A stretch of DNA of 64,000 bases from assembly GCF_902153245.2 (NCBI RefSeq), contig NZ_CABFWF030000001.1, positions 124,001-188,000 on the forward strand, in the 5' to 3' direction. The notes beneath the pieces were generated by a model that saw nothing but the letters and a program-made list of their open reading frames with translations, did not search any database and was not told where the DNA came from. Positions 42,605 to 52,400 of the stretch are shown here, one piece after another. Numbering within the stretch: the first letter of the stretch is position 1; every line of letters begins with the position of its first letter. Both the position numbers and the translations under genes were made by a program. The DNA is from Pseudorhizobium endolithicum. GTDB lineage: Bacteria > Pseudomonadota > Alphaproteobacteria > Rhizobiales > Rhizobiaceae.

Positions 42605-42808
42605 TCAGAGATCCACGTCCAGGATGGCCATGGAGAAATTATAGGAACGGTCGCCGTCCTCGTCGTCGACGTAAACGACGCCGAGGAACTCTTCCCCGAG
42701 ATAGACTTCGGCCGAATCGTCCTTGCGGGGCCGCGCCTTGACCGTCATCTGCGGGTTGAACGTCCGCTTGAAATAGCCGTCGAGCTTCTTGATTTCGTCT
42801 GCTTTCAC
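42605..42808 (-). CDS. DUF3126 protein (67 aa)
   Basis: Complete match to the alphaproteobacterial DUF3126 family by length and core: I-K-K-L-D-G-Y-F-K-R-T-F, V-K-A-R-P-R-K-D-D-S-A-E-V-Y-L and G-x-x-Y-V-D-D-E-D-G-D-R-S-Y. Function unknown. It lies just downstream of cysE on the same strand, a common pairing in Rhizobiales as I recall. Confidence 0.82.
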   Translation of the reverse strand: MKADEIKKLDGYFKRTFNPQMTVKARPRKDDSAEVYLGEEFLGVVYVDDEDGDRSYNFSMAILDVDL

Positions 42809-42929
42809 GATGTCTTCTCCGTCAGCGGTTCGGTTCGCGGCGCTTGTGGCATGGCATCAAGGGCAAAGTAAAGGCAGGCAACGGAACGCCGGCCTCTTTC
42901 GCACACCGGCGCCGTTCAGGCCGGACGGT

Positions 42930-43754
42930 TCATTCGTCGGACGTCAGCAACTGGTCCATCAGACGGGCAGGCTCGGAGCAGCCGGCCTCGCCCACCACCT
43001 TGGCGGGGACGCCTGCGACCGTCTTCATGGCCGGCACCGGCTTCAGCACCACCGACCCGGCGGCGATGCGCGAGCACGAGCCGATCTCGATGTTGCCGAG
43101 GATCTTCGCGCCGGCGCCGATCAGCACGCCGTTGCCGATCTTCGGATGCCGGTCCGCCCCTTCCTTGCCCGTGCCGCCGAGGGTCACGCCGTGAAGGATG
43201 GAGACGTTGTCGCCGATCACCGCCGTTTCCCCGACCACAAGCCCCGTGGCGTGGTCGAGGAAGATTCCCCTGCCGATCCGGGCGGCGGGATTGATGTCCG
43301 TCTGGAAGACGCTCGATGCCCGGCTCTGCAGGTAGAGGGCAAAGTCGCGCCTGCCACGGGCCAGAAGCCAGTGCGCCAGGCGATGCGTCTGGATCGCGTG
43401 GAAACCCTTGAAGTAGAGGACCGGCTCCAGAAAGCGCAGGCAGGCGGGATCACGGTCATAGACCGCCTGGATATCGACCCTCAGGATGCTGCCCCATTCC
43501 GCCCACTCGTTCAGCATCTCCGCGAATGTCTGGCGAAGCAGCACCGCCTGGAGGTCGGGATGGTCCAAACGTTCGCAGATCCTATGGATGACGCTGTCTT
43601 CAAGCGAAGTGTGGTTGAGGACGGTTGAATACAGGAACGCCGCTAGAAGCGGATCGCTGTCGGCCGCGGCCCTCGCCTCCTGGCGCATCGTGTCCCAGAT
43701 GGGGTCCATGGTTGCGACTGGTTCCTTCGGACGGATCTCGGTTCTCGCGGCCAT
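42930..43754 (-). CDS. cysE: Serine O-acetyltransferase
   Basis: 274 residues: an N-terminal helical domain, then left-handed beta-helix repeats (D-I-N-P-A-A-R-I-G-R-G-I, G-N-G-V-L-I-G-A-G-A-K-I) and the catalytic D-H-A-T-G loop. It makes O-acetylserine for cysteine synthesis. Followed by the DUF3126 gene. Confidence 0.95.
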   Translation of the reverse strand: MAARTEIRPKEPVATMDPIWDTMRQEARAAADSDPLLAAFLYSTVLNHTSLEDSVIHRICERLDHPDLQAVLLRQTFAEMLNEWAEWGSILRVDIQAVYDRDPACLRFLEPVLYFKGFHAIQTHRLAHWLLARGRRDFALYLQSRASSVFQTDINPAARIGRGIFLDHATGLVVGETAVIGDNVSILHGVTLGGTGKEGADRHPKIGNGVLIGAGAKILGNIEIGSCSRIAAGSVVLKPVPAMKTVAGVPAKVVGEAGCSEPARLMDQLLTSDE

Positions 43755-43847
43755 GGCCGTCTCCTCGTTTCTCTCGCCGTCTATTATATAGAATGAACGC
43801 TACAGGAACACCAATGGCGATGAAATCGCATTTCTTTGATCCTGGGT

Positions 43848-44645
43848 TCAGCCATGGTGAAGCTCGGGCCGGAACTGCGAATAGAATTCCAGCACGGCTT
43901 TCTTGAACACCTTGTCGCCGACGGCCAGCATGTGGTCGCGGCCGGGGATGTCGAGGGCCCTGGCGTTCGACATCAGCGCCGCAAGCCTGTGGGGCGAGCC
44001 GGCGATATCGTCCTTGGTGCCGACCCCGATCAGGGTCGGAGCCTCGATCCGACCCATGTCGGCTTCAGACACTAGATCCCGCGAACCACGGATGCAGGCG
44101 GCCAGCGCTTCCCGGTCGCTCCGCGTCTGGTCAGCAAACGCCCGGAACATCCGGCCGCGTTCATGATCCACCTCATCGAGGGAGGGCGCCAGAAGCGCAT
44201 CGGCGATCGGATCCCAATCCCCTACCCCGTCGGTCATCCCGCTGCCGAGTCCGCCGAGAACGAGCGATCGGACCCGGTGCGGATGAGCCAGCGCCAGAAA
44301 CACGGAGATGCGGGCTCCCATGGAATAGCCCATGACGTGAGCTTCCGGGATGCGCAGGTGGTCGAGGAGCGCGGCCGCGTCTTCGGCCATTACCGACGGC
44401 CTGTAGGCTTCGGGATCGCGCGGCTTGCCGCTCTGGCCGTGGCCGCGATTGTCGATTGCGATCACGCGGTAGCCGGCCTCGCCCAGCGTCTTCACCCAGC
44501 CGGGATGGACCCAGTTCACCAGCGCGCTGGATGCGAAGCCGTGGATGAGGAGCACCGGATCGCCCGCCGGGTCTCCCTCGTCCAGATAATGGAGGTCCAG
44601 GCCGTCATGCCGGAAGGAGGAGAAGGAGGGAGCATTGAGATTCAT
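43848..44645 (-). CDS. Alpha/beta hydrolase
   Basis: 265 residues with the oxyanion H-G-F-A-S-S, the nucleophile elbow G-Y-S-M-G-A-R and a C-terminal G-R-D-H-M-L-A-V His. No signal peptide. Substrate unknown; related to many esterases and hydrolases of small organic acids or haloalkanes. It is divergent from the zinc-finger gene at 44796. Confidence 0.85.
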   Translation of the reverse strand: MNLNAPSFSSFRHDGLDLHYLDEGDPAGDPVLLIHGFASSALVNWVHPGWVKTLGEAGYRVIAIDNRGHGQSGKPRDPEAYRPSVMAEDAAALLDHLRIPEAHVMGYSMGARISVFLALAHPHRVRSLVLGGLGSGMTDGVGDWDPIADALLAPSLDEVDHERGRMFRAFADQTRSDREALAACIRGSRDLVSEADMGRIEAPTLIGVGTKDDIAGSPHRLAALMSNARALDIPGRDHMLAVGDKVFKKAVLEFYSQFRPELHHG

Positions 44646-44795
44646 GGGAGAGCCTTGAGGTCACTGCCGGATGGAGGCGGATGTAAACCGCCGCTTGCGG
44701 ACTTTCCACCTCATGCGACCTTTTTTTCCCCTACACATTCGCGACCGGGGCAGATAATGTCCGCCGCCAAACAAACAAGCAATTCGGAGACGACC

Positions 44796-45041
44796 ATGGC
44801 TGGTCACAGCATCCCCCATTTCCAGAACGACGGCGGCCATCGGCTGATCCAGATCGGCGTCAAGGAGTTCATGTGCACCGGTGCCTCGGTTCCGTTCGAC
44901 CACCCGCACATCTACATCGACATGGGCGACGACAGCGAGAAGGTATGCTCCTATTGCTCGACCTTGTACCGCTACAACCCGGCGCTCAAGGCGGAGCAGA
45001 CGGATCCGCCCGGCTGCGTCTTTCACGTGAAGGCCGCCTGA
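44796..45041 (+). CDS. NDUFS6-like zinc-finger protein (81 aa)
   Basis: The motif H-I-Y-I-D-M-G followed by V-C-S-Y-C-S-T-L-Y-R-Y with an upstream C-T-G and a downstream C-V-F-H is that of the zinc-finger complex I accessory family (NDUFS6). GGAG precedes the ATG. It likely binds NADH dehydrogenase in alphaproteobacteria. It is followed 17 bp later by a flavin monooxygenase. Confidence 0.85.
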   Translation: MAGHSIPHFQNDGGHRLIQIGVKEFMCTGASVPFDHPHIYIDMGDDSEKVCSYCSTLYRYNPALKAEQTDPPGCVFHVKAA

Positions 45042-45058
45042 CACGCCGGGCGTAACTC

Positions 45059-46222
45059 ATGCCTGTTGAAAAGGCCGCGATCGTCGGGGCCGGCATAGCG
45101 GGACTGACCACCGCGCTTTCCTTTGCCCGGCGCGGTATCGCATGCGACATCTTCGAAGAAGCGCGGGAACTGACGGAAGTCGGCGCTGGCCTCCAGATAT
45201 CGCCCAATGCCTCGCGGATCCTCGCCGACCTGGACGTGCTCCCGGCGCTCGAGGCCGTATGGACCGAGCCGGAGCGGATCGCGCTGGTGTCCGGCACGTC
45301 GCTTCGGCAGATCGCCCATGTTCCGGTCGGGCCGTTCGCCCGCGAGCGGTGGGGAGCGCCCTACGGAGTGCTTCACCGGGCGACGCTCCAAAAGACGCTG
45401 ATTGAGGCCGTCGAGGCGAACTCGATTTGCAGCATATATCTCGATCATCCGATCCGCCCGGATATTCGAGAGACCCTCCGTCACGCGGGCGGGATGGGCT
45501 ACGACCTCATCGTCGGCGCCGACGGCGTCTGGTCGAATATTCGTGCCGAGGTTTCCGGAAGCCCGCTCCCCGGATTTTCCGGAAACGTTGCGTGGCGTTT
45601 CACGATACCCCAGGCTGGCGCCCCTGACTGGCTGCCGCTCGACCAGGTAACCGCGTTTCTTGGTCCGTCCACTCACTTGGTCGCCTATCCTCTGAAAGAC
45701 AACGACAGCATCAACCTGGTTGCCATCGCATCCGGCATCGGCGCCGGACAGATGTGGGATGCCAAGGCAAGCGAGGCGCAGCATCGCATGCTGGTCACGC
45801 AGTTCAGTGCGTGGGACAGCCGCATATCCCGCCTGCTTGCAGATACGGACGCAGCGACTTTCTGGCCGCTCTACCAGGCATCCACCGGACGGTGGCAGAA
45901 CGGCAAGGACGTCGTTCTGATCGGCGATGCCGCCCACGCCATGATGCCGTTCGCAGCACAGGGAGCAGCCATGGCGATCGAGGATGCCTTCCTGCTGGCC
46001 GAAAAGGTCCACCGTGCCCCCTCCCTGCCGAGGGCCTTGTCGGATTTCGAGGCAGAACGGAAGGCAAGGGCCGCCCGCGTGCGCTCCCGCGGTGCCTTCA
46101 ACCGTTTCGCCTACCATGCCCGCGGCCCCATCCGGATCGGCCGGGATCTCGTGCTGGCGCTGAAGCCGCCGCGATCCCTCGCGGCGGATCTGGACTGGCT
46201 CTACGGCTATCGTGCTTCCTGA
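45059..46222 (+). CDS. FAD-dependent monooxygenase (salicylate-hydroxylase-like)
   Basis: 387 residues with three flavin motifs: G-A-G-I-A-G-L-T near residue 10, L-I-V-G-A-D-G-V-W-S around 150 and G-D-A-A-H-A-M-M-P-F-A-A-Q-G-A around 290. Group A aromatic-ring hydroxylase family; related proteins include salicylate hydroxylase and UbiH-like enzymes. Its own substrate is unknown. Convergent with metC, the two stops lying three bases apart. Confidence 0.85.
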   Translation: MPVEKAAIVGAGIAGLTTALSFARRGIACDIFEEARELTEVGAGLQISPNASRILADLDVLPALEAVWTEPERIALVSGTSLRQIAHVPVGPFARERWGAPYGVLHRATLQKTLIEAVEANSICSIYLDHPIRPDIRETLRHAGGMGYDLIVGADGVWSNIRAEVSGSPLPGFSGNVAWRFTIPQAGAPDWLPLDQVTAFLGPSTHLVAYPLKDNDSINLVAIASGIGAGQMWDAKASEAQHRMLVTQFSAWDSRISRLLADTDAATFWPLYQASTGRWQNGKDVVLIGDAAHAMMPFAAQGAAMAIEDAFLLAEKVHRAPSLPRALSDFEAERKARAARVRSRGAFNRFAYHARGPIRIGRDLVLALKPPRSLAADLDWLYGYRAS

Positions 46223-46224
46223 CG

Positions 46225-47418
46225 TCAGGCCGCCGCTGCGGCCGCGAAGCCTGCTTCCAGGTCCTTCTTCAGGTCCGCGACATCTTCGAGCCCGATCTGC
46301 AGGCGAATGACCGGCCCGTCCTCCGGCGCCTTGCGGATGGTCCGGTCGGACAGGTTCACCGGCACGGCCAGGCTTTCGTAGCCGCCCCAGGAATAGCCGA
46401 GCCCGAACAGCGAAAGCGTGTCCAGCAACGCGTGCGCCTTGGCCTTGAACCGGACCGGATCATCACCGGCCTTGAGCACGAAGGAGAAGACGCCGCTCGC
46501 CCCCTTGAAGTCGCGCTTCCAGATCTCGTGTCCGGGAAAGCTCGGCAAGGCCGGGTGCAGCACGCGCGCAACGTCGTCCCGGCTCTCTAGCCAGCGGGCG
46601 ATCTCCAGCGCGCTGCGCTGATGGTGTTCCAGGCGCACACCCATGGTCCTCAGTCCCCGCAGGATCTGATAGGAATCGTCCGGGGAGCCGCAGATCCCCA
46701 TGGTGATCGCGGTTTCCTTCAGTTGCGGCCAATAGGTGGCATTCGCCGAGACCGATCCCATCAGGACGTCAGAATGGCCCGACGGATATTTGGTGGTCGC
46801 GTGGATGGAAATGTCGACGCCGAAATCGAGCGGCCGGAAGTAGAGCGGTGTCGCCCAGGTGTTGTCCATGGTCACCACGCAGCCATGCCGGTGGGCTGCC
46901 TCGGAGATCGCCCGGATGTCCTGCATCTCCATCGTGTTGGAGCCCGGCGCTTCCGTGTGAACCAGCTTCGTGTTCGGCTTGATCAGGCTCTCTATCCCCC
47001 CGCCGATCTCCGGATCGTAATACTCGATCTCGACGCCCAGGCGCTGCAGCATCGCGTTGCAGAACAGCCGGCATGGCGCATAGACGGAGTCGACAATGAG
47101 GGCATGGTCGCCGGCCGACAGGAAGGCCAGGAAGGGGACGGAGATCGCCGCCAGCCCGGATGGCACGACGATCGTGCCGGCCGATCCCTCCAGCTCGTCC
47201 AGCGCCTCGCACAATGCATCCGTCGTCGGTGTTCCGCGCGTGCCGTAGGTATATTTCTGGCTCCGCGTCTCCATCGCCCGGCAGTTTGGAAAAAGCACCG
47301 TCGATGCGTGGACGACAGGCGGATTGACGAACCCGTGGTAGCTGAACGGATCATGCCCAATATGCGCGAGGCGTGTGTTGACGCCGGCATCGGCGGACAA
47401 GGGGGCCTTTTTCTTCAT
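46225..47418 (-). CDS. metC: Cystathionine beta-lyase
   Basis: 397 residues of the Cys/Met-metabolism PLP family, with the PLP lysine K210 in A-T-T-K-Y-P-S-G-H, and M-D-N-T-W-A-T-P and E-A-P-G-S-N-T-M-E motifs. It splits cystathionine to homocysteine. Cystathionine gamma-lyase or synthase relatives share the fold, so the call rests on overall similarity. Confidence 0.88.
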   Translation of the reverse strand: MKKKAPLSADAGVNTRLAHIGHDPFSYHGFVNPPVVHASTVLFPNCRAMETRSQKYTYGTRGTPTTDALCEALDELEGSAGTIVVPSGLAAISVPFLAFLSAGDHALIVDSVYAPCRLFCNAMLQRLGVEIEYYDPEIGGGIESLIKPNTKLVHTEAPGSNTMEMQDIRAISEAAHRHGCVVTMDNTWATPLYFRPLDFGVDISIHATTKYPSGHSDVLMGSVSANATYWPQLKETAITMGICGSPDDSYQILRGLRTMGVRLEHHQRSALEIARWLESRDDVARVLHPALPSFPGHEIWKRDFKGASGVFSFVLKAGDDPVRFKAKAHALLDTLSLFGLGYSWGGYESLAVPVNLSDRTIRKAPEDGPVIRLQIGLEDVADLKKDLEAGFAAAAAA

Positions 47419-47763
47419 GCGGGGGAAGCTCTCTTCTGGAAGGAGGCCGGATGTTGCCCATTGAGGCGGGAACGGTCAACCCCGCGGGTCTGATGCCTCG
47501 CCTGCCGGCGACCATCCGTGAGCGGACGCCGAGTCTTTCAGCATCCGGAGCTCAAAGATTGGCAGCATGATCCGCAAATAGGCAGATTAAGGACATTTGA
47601 CTCTTTTCGGACACAATTTAGGCACCGCAGGCTTGACCGTGCTGACGTTTGCGACTGTGATAGCGCTCCCGCATCCGGGAGGTTGGCGGGACGTCGTGTT
47701 GTGATCGGTTAGCGAACTGCAGCGTGACGAGATCAGAAAAACCAAAAGATAAAGGTTGGGAAA
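47419..47763. promoter_or_regulatory. Gap before aapJ: putative promoter
   Basis: No gene is visible in this 345-bp divergent gap. On the plus strand TTGACC (47633-47638), 17 bp and TGTGAT (47656-47661) form a plausible promoter with a leader of about 95 nt to aapJ. No riboswitch or long stem is evident, though strong regulation of aap by nitrogen or amino acids would be expected here. Confidence 0.4.
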
Positions 47764-48786
47764 ATGAGAAAGACGCTACTGTCAGCCACGATTGGCGCAG
47801 CAGTCCTGGGCGCTGCCTCGGCTGCATCGGCTGCCACGCTTGATGATGTCAAGGCGAAGGGTTTCCTGCAATGCGTGGTCAACACCGGACTTGCAGGCTT
47901 CTCTGCGCCGGATGCGTCGGGGAACTGGACCGGTTTCGACGTCGACTACTGCCGCGCCATTGCCGCTGCCATCTTCAATGATCCGTCCAAGGTCAAGTTC
48001 ACGCCGACCACGGCACAGACACGCTTCACGGCGCTGCAGTCGGGTGAAGGCGACGTGATGTTCCGCAACACGACCTGGACCATCAACCGCGACACGGCGC
48101 TGGGCCTCAATTTCCGTATCGTCAACTACTATGACGGTCAGGGCTTCATGGTTCCGAAGTCGCTCAACGTGAAATCGGCTCTTGAACTGTCCGGCGCCGC
48201 GGTTTGCGTTCAGTCGGGAACCACGACCGAACTGAACCTGGCCGATTACTTCAAGGCCAACAACCTTCAGTACAATCCGGTCGTCTTCGAAAAGCTGCCG
48301 GAAGTGAATGCCGCATACCAGGAAGGCCGTTGCGACGTCTACACGACGGACCAGTCGGGCCTCTATTCGATCCGTCTGTCGCTTTCCAACCCGGACGATC
48401 ACATGGTCCTGCCGGAGATCATCTCCAAGGAGCCGCTCGGCCCGGCAGTCCGCCAAGGTGATGACCAGTGGTTCGACATCGTATCCTGGACGCATTACGC
48501 GCTCGTACAGGCGGAGGAATTCGGCATCACCCAGGCGAACGTCGACGAGATGAAGAACTCCGAGAACCCGGAAATCCGTCGTCTCCTTGGTGTTGAAGCA
48601 GATTCCAAGATCGGCACCGATCTCGGTCTCGGCAATGATTGGGCGTACAACATTATCAAGCACGTGGGCAATTACGGCGAGGTGTTCGAGCGTAACATCG
48701 GCGCCAACACGCCGCTCAAAATCGAGCGCGGCCTGAACGCTCTGTGGACCAAGGGCGGCCTTCAGTACGCAATGCCGATCCGCTGA
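47764..48786 (+). CDS. aapJ: General L-amino-acid ABC transporter, substrate-binding protein AapJ
   Basis: 340 residues: signal peptide 1-23 (A-A-S-A-A-S-A cleavage), then a solute-binding fold with C-V-N-T-G, W-T-G-F-D-V-D-Y-C-R-A and Y-T-T-D-Q-S-G-L. In Rhizobiales AapJ feeds the AapQMP importer, which has broad L-amino-acid uptake and some efflux. A hairpin in the gap to aapQ probably sets higher aapJ output. Confidence 0.95.
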   Translation: MRKTLLSATIGAAVLGAASAASAATLDDVKAKGFLQCVVNTGLAGFSAPDASGNWTGFDVDYCRAIAAAIFNDPSKVKFTPTTAQTRFTALQSGEGDVMFRNTTWTINRDTALGLNFRIVNYYDGQGFMVPKSLNVKSALELSGAAVCVQSGTTTELNLADYFKANNLQYNPVVFEKLPEVNAAYQEGRCDVYTTDQSGLYSIRLSLSNPDDHMVLPEIISKEPLGPAVRQGDDQWFDIVSWTHYALVQAEEFGITQANVDEMKNSENPEIRRLLGVEADSKIGTDLGLGNDWAYNIIKHVGNYGEVFERNIGANTPLKIERGLNALWTKGGLQYAMPIR

Positions 48787-48802
48787 TCAGCGATCGAACT
48801 CC

Positions 48803-48826
48803 GGATGAGGCGGTTTCGCCTCATCC
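48803..48826 (+). terminator. aapJ-aapQ intergenic hairpin
   Basis: A perfect 10-bp stem (48803-48812 with 48817-48826, GGATGAGGCG arms) with a GTTT loop and no T-run. It can stabilise or partly end the aapJ transcript and so favour the binding protein over the permeases. Confidence 0.6.
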
Positions 48827-48881
48827 CTTCTGCCACATAACAAAAGAAAACCCGAAAAGGGTCAAAGGGGAATAGGCCGGC

Positions 48882-50075
48882 ATGACCGATCACGCTATCG
48901 CTGCGCCGCCCGCTGAACGATCGTTGGCTTCATATATCTACGATCCGAAGTTTCGCGGGCTGTTTTTCCAGGCGCTCACTCTCGTCATCACCGTCTTGGT
49001 GGGCTGGTGGATATTTGACAACACGACCGAAAACCTGGCGCGTTCCAACACCGCTTCCGGTTACCAGTTCCTGAGGGGTCGCGCCGGATTTGATATCGGC
49101 CAGTCGCTGATCCCCTATACCAGCGATTCCACCTATGGCAGGGCCATTTTCGTCGGCTTCCTGAATACGCTGCTCGTCGCCTCGGTGGGAATCGTAACCG
49201 CGACGATCATCGGCTTTGTGATCGGCATCGGACGCCTGTCGCGGAACTGGCTGATTGCCAGGCTTTGCACGGTCTATGTCGAAGTGTTCCGCAACATCCC
49301 CGTCCTGCTCGTCATCTTCTTCTTCTACAAGGGAGTCCTCGGCGCACTACCACAGGTACGCGATTCTCTGGAGCTGCCATTCAGCATGTTTCTCAACAAT
49401 CGCGGTTTGGCGTTCCCCCGGCCTATATGGGGAGATAGCGCCATCCTGATCCCCATTGCCCTTGTGGTCGCAGTCATTGCCGCTCTTGTCATCGCGCGAT
49501 GGGCCAAGGCTCGTCAGGCCGCCACAGGAAAACCATTCCACACCGTCTGGGTCGCCATCGGATTGATCGTCGGGCTGCCATTGTTTGCCTTTGTCCTCGC
49601 CGGAATGCCGCTGACATTCGATTATCCCATCGCAGGCCGCTTCAACCTCACCGGCGGCAGCGTGATCGCGCCAGAATTCGTTGCGCTTTACCTGGCTCTC
49701 GCCTTCTATACCGCGTCATTCATCGCGGAGATCTTCCGAGCCGGCATCAAGGGCGTGCCAAAGGGCCAGACAGAAGCTGCCTCTGCGCTCGGGCTGCAGC
49801 CATCGACAACGACGAGGCTGGTCGTCATGCCGCAGGCAATGCGGATCATCATTCCGCCGCTCACGAGCCAATATCTCAACCTGACCAAGAACTCCTCGCT
49901 CGGTATCGCCATCGGTTTCCCTGAACTCGTGGCAACGGGCGGAACGACCATGAATCAGACCGGTCAGGCGATCGAGGTCGTTTCGATCTGGCTGGCCGTC
50001 TATCTCAGCATCAGCATCGTGACGTCGATCTTCATGAACTGGTTCAACGCCAAGATGGCGCTGGTGGAAAGGTAA
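48882..50075 (+). CDS. aapQ: Amino-acid ABC transporter permease AapQ
   Basis: 397 residues, larger than most members because of an inserted loop; several transmembrane spans and the permease EAA motif (E-A-A-S-A-L-G near 305). The N terminus is soluble for about 30 residues. It pairs with AapM. Confidence 0.94.
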   Translation: MTDHAIAAPPAERSLASYIYDPKFRGLFFQALTLVITVLVGWWIFDNTTENLARSNTASGYQFLRGRAGFDIGQSLIPYTSDSTYGRAIFVGFLNTLLVASVGIVTATIIGFVIGIGRLSRNWLIARLCTVYVEVFRNIPVLLVIFFFYKGVLGALPQVRDSLELPFSMFLNNRGLAFPRPIWGDSAILIPIALVVAVIAALVIARWAKARQAATGKPFHTVWVAIGLIVGLPLFAFVLAGMPLTFDYPIAGRFNLTGGSVIAPEFVALYLALAFYTASFIAEIFRAGIKGVPKGQTEAASALGLQPSTTTRLVVMPQAMRIIIPPLTSQYLNLTKNSSLGIAIGFPELVATGGTTMNQTGQAIEVVSIWLAVYLSISIVTSIFMNWFNAKMALVER

Positions 50076-50078
50076 GCG

Positions 50079-51236
50079 ATGAGCACGAACTCTCTCGGCT
50101 TTGTCCGCACCGAACTCCTCGCTCCCCACCCTGCCCCCGCCGGCGAAAGAAGCGCGTTTGGCTGGATCCGCGGCAATCTCTTCGCGACACCAAAGGATAC
50201 CCTTCTGACGATCCTTGCGATCGCCCTGCTTGTCTGGACTGTTCCGGACATGCTGAACTGGCTTTTCTTCGATGCCGTCTGGAGCGGATCTGACCGAACC
50301 GCCTGCCTCACGCTCGCCCAGGGCGGCGTCCAGCCGGATGGCTGGAGTGGCGCATGCTGGGCTTTCGTCAGCGAGCGCTTCGAACAGTTCATGTTTGGCC
50401 GCTACCCGATCGACGAACGTTGGCGCCCCACCCTGGTAGCCGTGCTCTTCGCTGCCGTTCTGGCCCCCATGCTGATGCCGCGACTACCCTACAAGGGATG
50501 GAACGCGCTCGTTCTGTTCGTCATCTTCCCAATTGTCGCTTTCTTCCTGCTGCACGGCGGTGTCTTCGGCCTGCAACGGGTAGAGACGCCGCTCTGGGGC
50601 GGTCTGATGGTCACCCTCATCCTGTCGTTCGTCGGCATTGCGGTGTCCCTGCCGATCGGCATCCTGCTCGCACTCGGCCGACGATCGCATCTACCGGTCA
50701 TCCGGGTGATCTGCGTGACCTTCATCGAGGTCATACGCGGCGTCCCGCTGATTACGGTCCTCTTCATGGCCAACGTCATGCTGCCGCTCTTCCTGCCGAC
50801 CGGCTGGACGATCGACAACTTCCTGCGAGCACTCGTAGGCGTTGCGCTGTTCGCCTCCGCCTACATGGCGGAAGTCGTGCGCGGCGGCCTGCAGGCGATC
50901 CCGAAGGGCCAGTACGAAGGCGCCGATTCGCTCGGCCTGAGTTATTGGCAGAAGACCCGGCTCATCATCATGCCGCAGGCGCTGAAGCTGGTGATCCCGG
51001 GCATCGTCAACACCTTCATCGGCCTGTTCAAGGACACCTCTCTGGTGTCGATCATCGGCATGTTCGACCTGCTTGGGATCGTTCAGTTGAACTTCACCGA
51101 CACGCGATGGATCACGCCGATCACGCCGAGCACAGGCCTGATCTTCGCGGGCTTCATATTCTGGCTGTTCTGCTTCGGCATGTCGCGCTACTCCGCCTTC
51201 ATGGAGCGCCATCTCGACACTGGCCACAAACGATAA
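50079..51236 (+). CDS. aapM: Amino-acid ABC transporter permease AapM
   Basis: 385 residues with several spans and an EAA-like motif (Y-E-G-A-D-S-L-G, near 280). Starts three bases after the aapQ stop. The pair forms the channel of the Aap importer. Confidence 0.94.
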   Translation: MSTNSLGFVRTELLAPHPAPAGERSAFGWIRGNLFATPKDTLLTILAIALLVWTVPDMLNWLFFDAVWSGSDRTACLTLAQGGVQPDGWSGACWAFVSERFEQFMFGRYPIDERWRPTLVAVLFAAVLAPMLMPRLPYKGWNALVLFVIFPIVAFFLLHGGVFGLQRVETPLWGGLMVTLILSFVGIAVSLPIGILLALGRRSHLPVIRVICVTFIEVIRGVPLITVLFMANVMLPLFLPTGWTIDNFLRALVGVALFASAYMAEVVRGGLQAIPKGQYEGADSLGLSYWQKTRLIIMPQALKLVIPGIVNTFIGLFKDTSLVSIIGMFDLLGIVQLNFTDTRWITPITPSTGLIFAGFIFWLFCFGMSRYSAFMERHLDTGHKR

Positions 51237-51251
51237 GACAAGGGGAAAACA

Positions 51252-52025
51252 ATGGCTGACGCCCGACCCAACAAGCTTTCCGTCTCCGCCACCGATGTCG
51301 CCATCGACATCATTGCCATGAACAAGTGGTACGGCGACTTTCACGTGCTTCGCGACATCAACCTGCGCGTCATGGCAGGCGAACGCATCGTCGTCGCCGG
51401 ACCGTCCGGCTCCGGCAAGTCCACGATGATCCGCTGCATCAACCGCCTGGAAGAGCACCAGTCGGGCCGCATCGTCGTTGATGGCATCGAACTCACCAAC
51501 GACCTCAAGAAGATCGACGAGGTGCGCCGCGAAGTCGGCATGGTGTTCCAGCACTTCAACCTCTTCCCGCATCTCACCATCCTGGAGAATTGCACGCTAG
51601 CGCCGATCTGGGTGCGCAAGATGCCGAAGAGGAAGGCCGAGGAGATCGCCATGCACTACCTGGAGCGGGTGAAGATCCCCGAACAGGCGCACAAGTATCC
51701 CGGCCAGCTCTCCGGCGGCCAGCAGCAGCGCGTGGCGATCGCCCGCTCGCTCTGCATGAGCCCCAAGATCATGCTCTTCGACGAGCCGACCTCAGCGCTC
51801 GATCCGGAGATGATCAAGGAGGTTCTGGACACGATGGTGAGCCTGGCGGAGGAAGGCATGACGATGGTCTGCGTCACCCACGAGATGGGTTTCGCCCGCC
51901 AGGTCGCCAACCGGGTCATCTTCATGGACCAGGGGCAGATCGTCGAGCAGAACGAGCCGGCGGAGTTCTTCGACAACCCGCAGCACGAGCGCACGAAGCT
52001 CTTCCTCAGCCAGATCCTCCACTAA
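51252..52025 (+). CDS. aapP: Amino-acid ABC transporter ATPase AapP
   Basis: 257 residues with Walker A G-P-S-G-S-G-K-S, signature L-S-G-G-Q-Q-Q-R and Walker [11 protein letters not shown]. Last gene of the aap operon, with a terminator 20 bp downstream. Confidence 0.96.
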   Translation: MADARPNKLSVSATDVAIDIIAMNKWYGDFHVLRDINLRVMAGERIVVAGPSGSGKSTMIRCINRLEEHQSGRIVVDGIELTNDLKKIDEVRREVGMVFQHFNLFPHLTILENCTLAPIWVRKMPKRKAEEIAMHYLERVKIPEQAHKYPGQLSGGQQQRVAIARSLCMSPKIMLFDEPTSALDPEMIKEVLDTMVSLAEEGMTMVCVTHEMGFARQVANRVIFMDQGQIVEQNEPAEFFDNPQHERTKLFLSQILH

Positions 52026-52043
52026 GGCGGCAGCCAGCCACAG

Positions 52044-52072
52044 ACGGGCCACGGCTGCAAAGCTTGGCCCGT
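52044..52072 (+). terminator. Terminator of the aap operon
   Basis: ACGGGCCA (52044-52051) pairs with TGGCCCGT (52065-52072) across a 13-base loop, followed by TCCGCTTT. The weak T-run gives moderate support. Confidence 0.55.
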
Positions 52073-52186
52073 TCCGCTTTGCGGGACGCGCTCCGCAAGG
52101 GATGCCGGCCAGCAGCGAACGCACCGAACGACGCCTCAAGCAGCGTATCAGCAAACCCGGCTAACGACTTGGTTGATTGGGATGTT

Positions 52187-52262
<76 letters not shown>

Positions 52263-52400
52263 GAAATCCGACCGCCGCAACCCGTGCGCCGCCGGTGTGT
52301 GAGCGCGTATAAAGTGGAACGAACCGCTTGTCCAGCGCTTCAGCCAAAATAATTTGTGCGCCGCGATTTCGCCTGTCGCGGCTCCCGCATCCAGGCAAAA

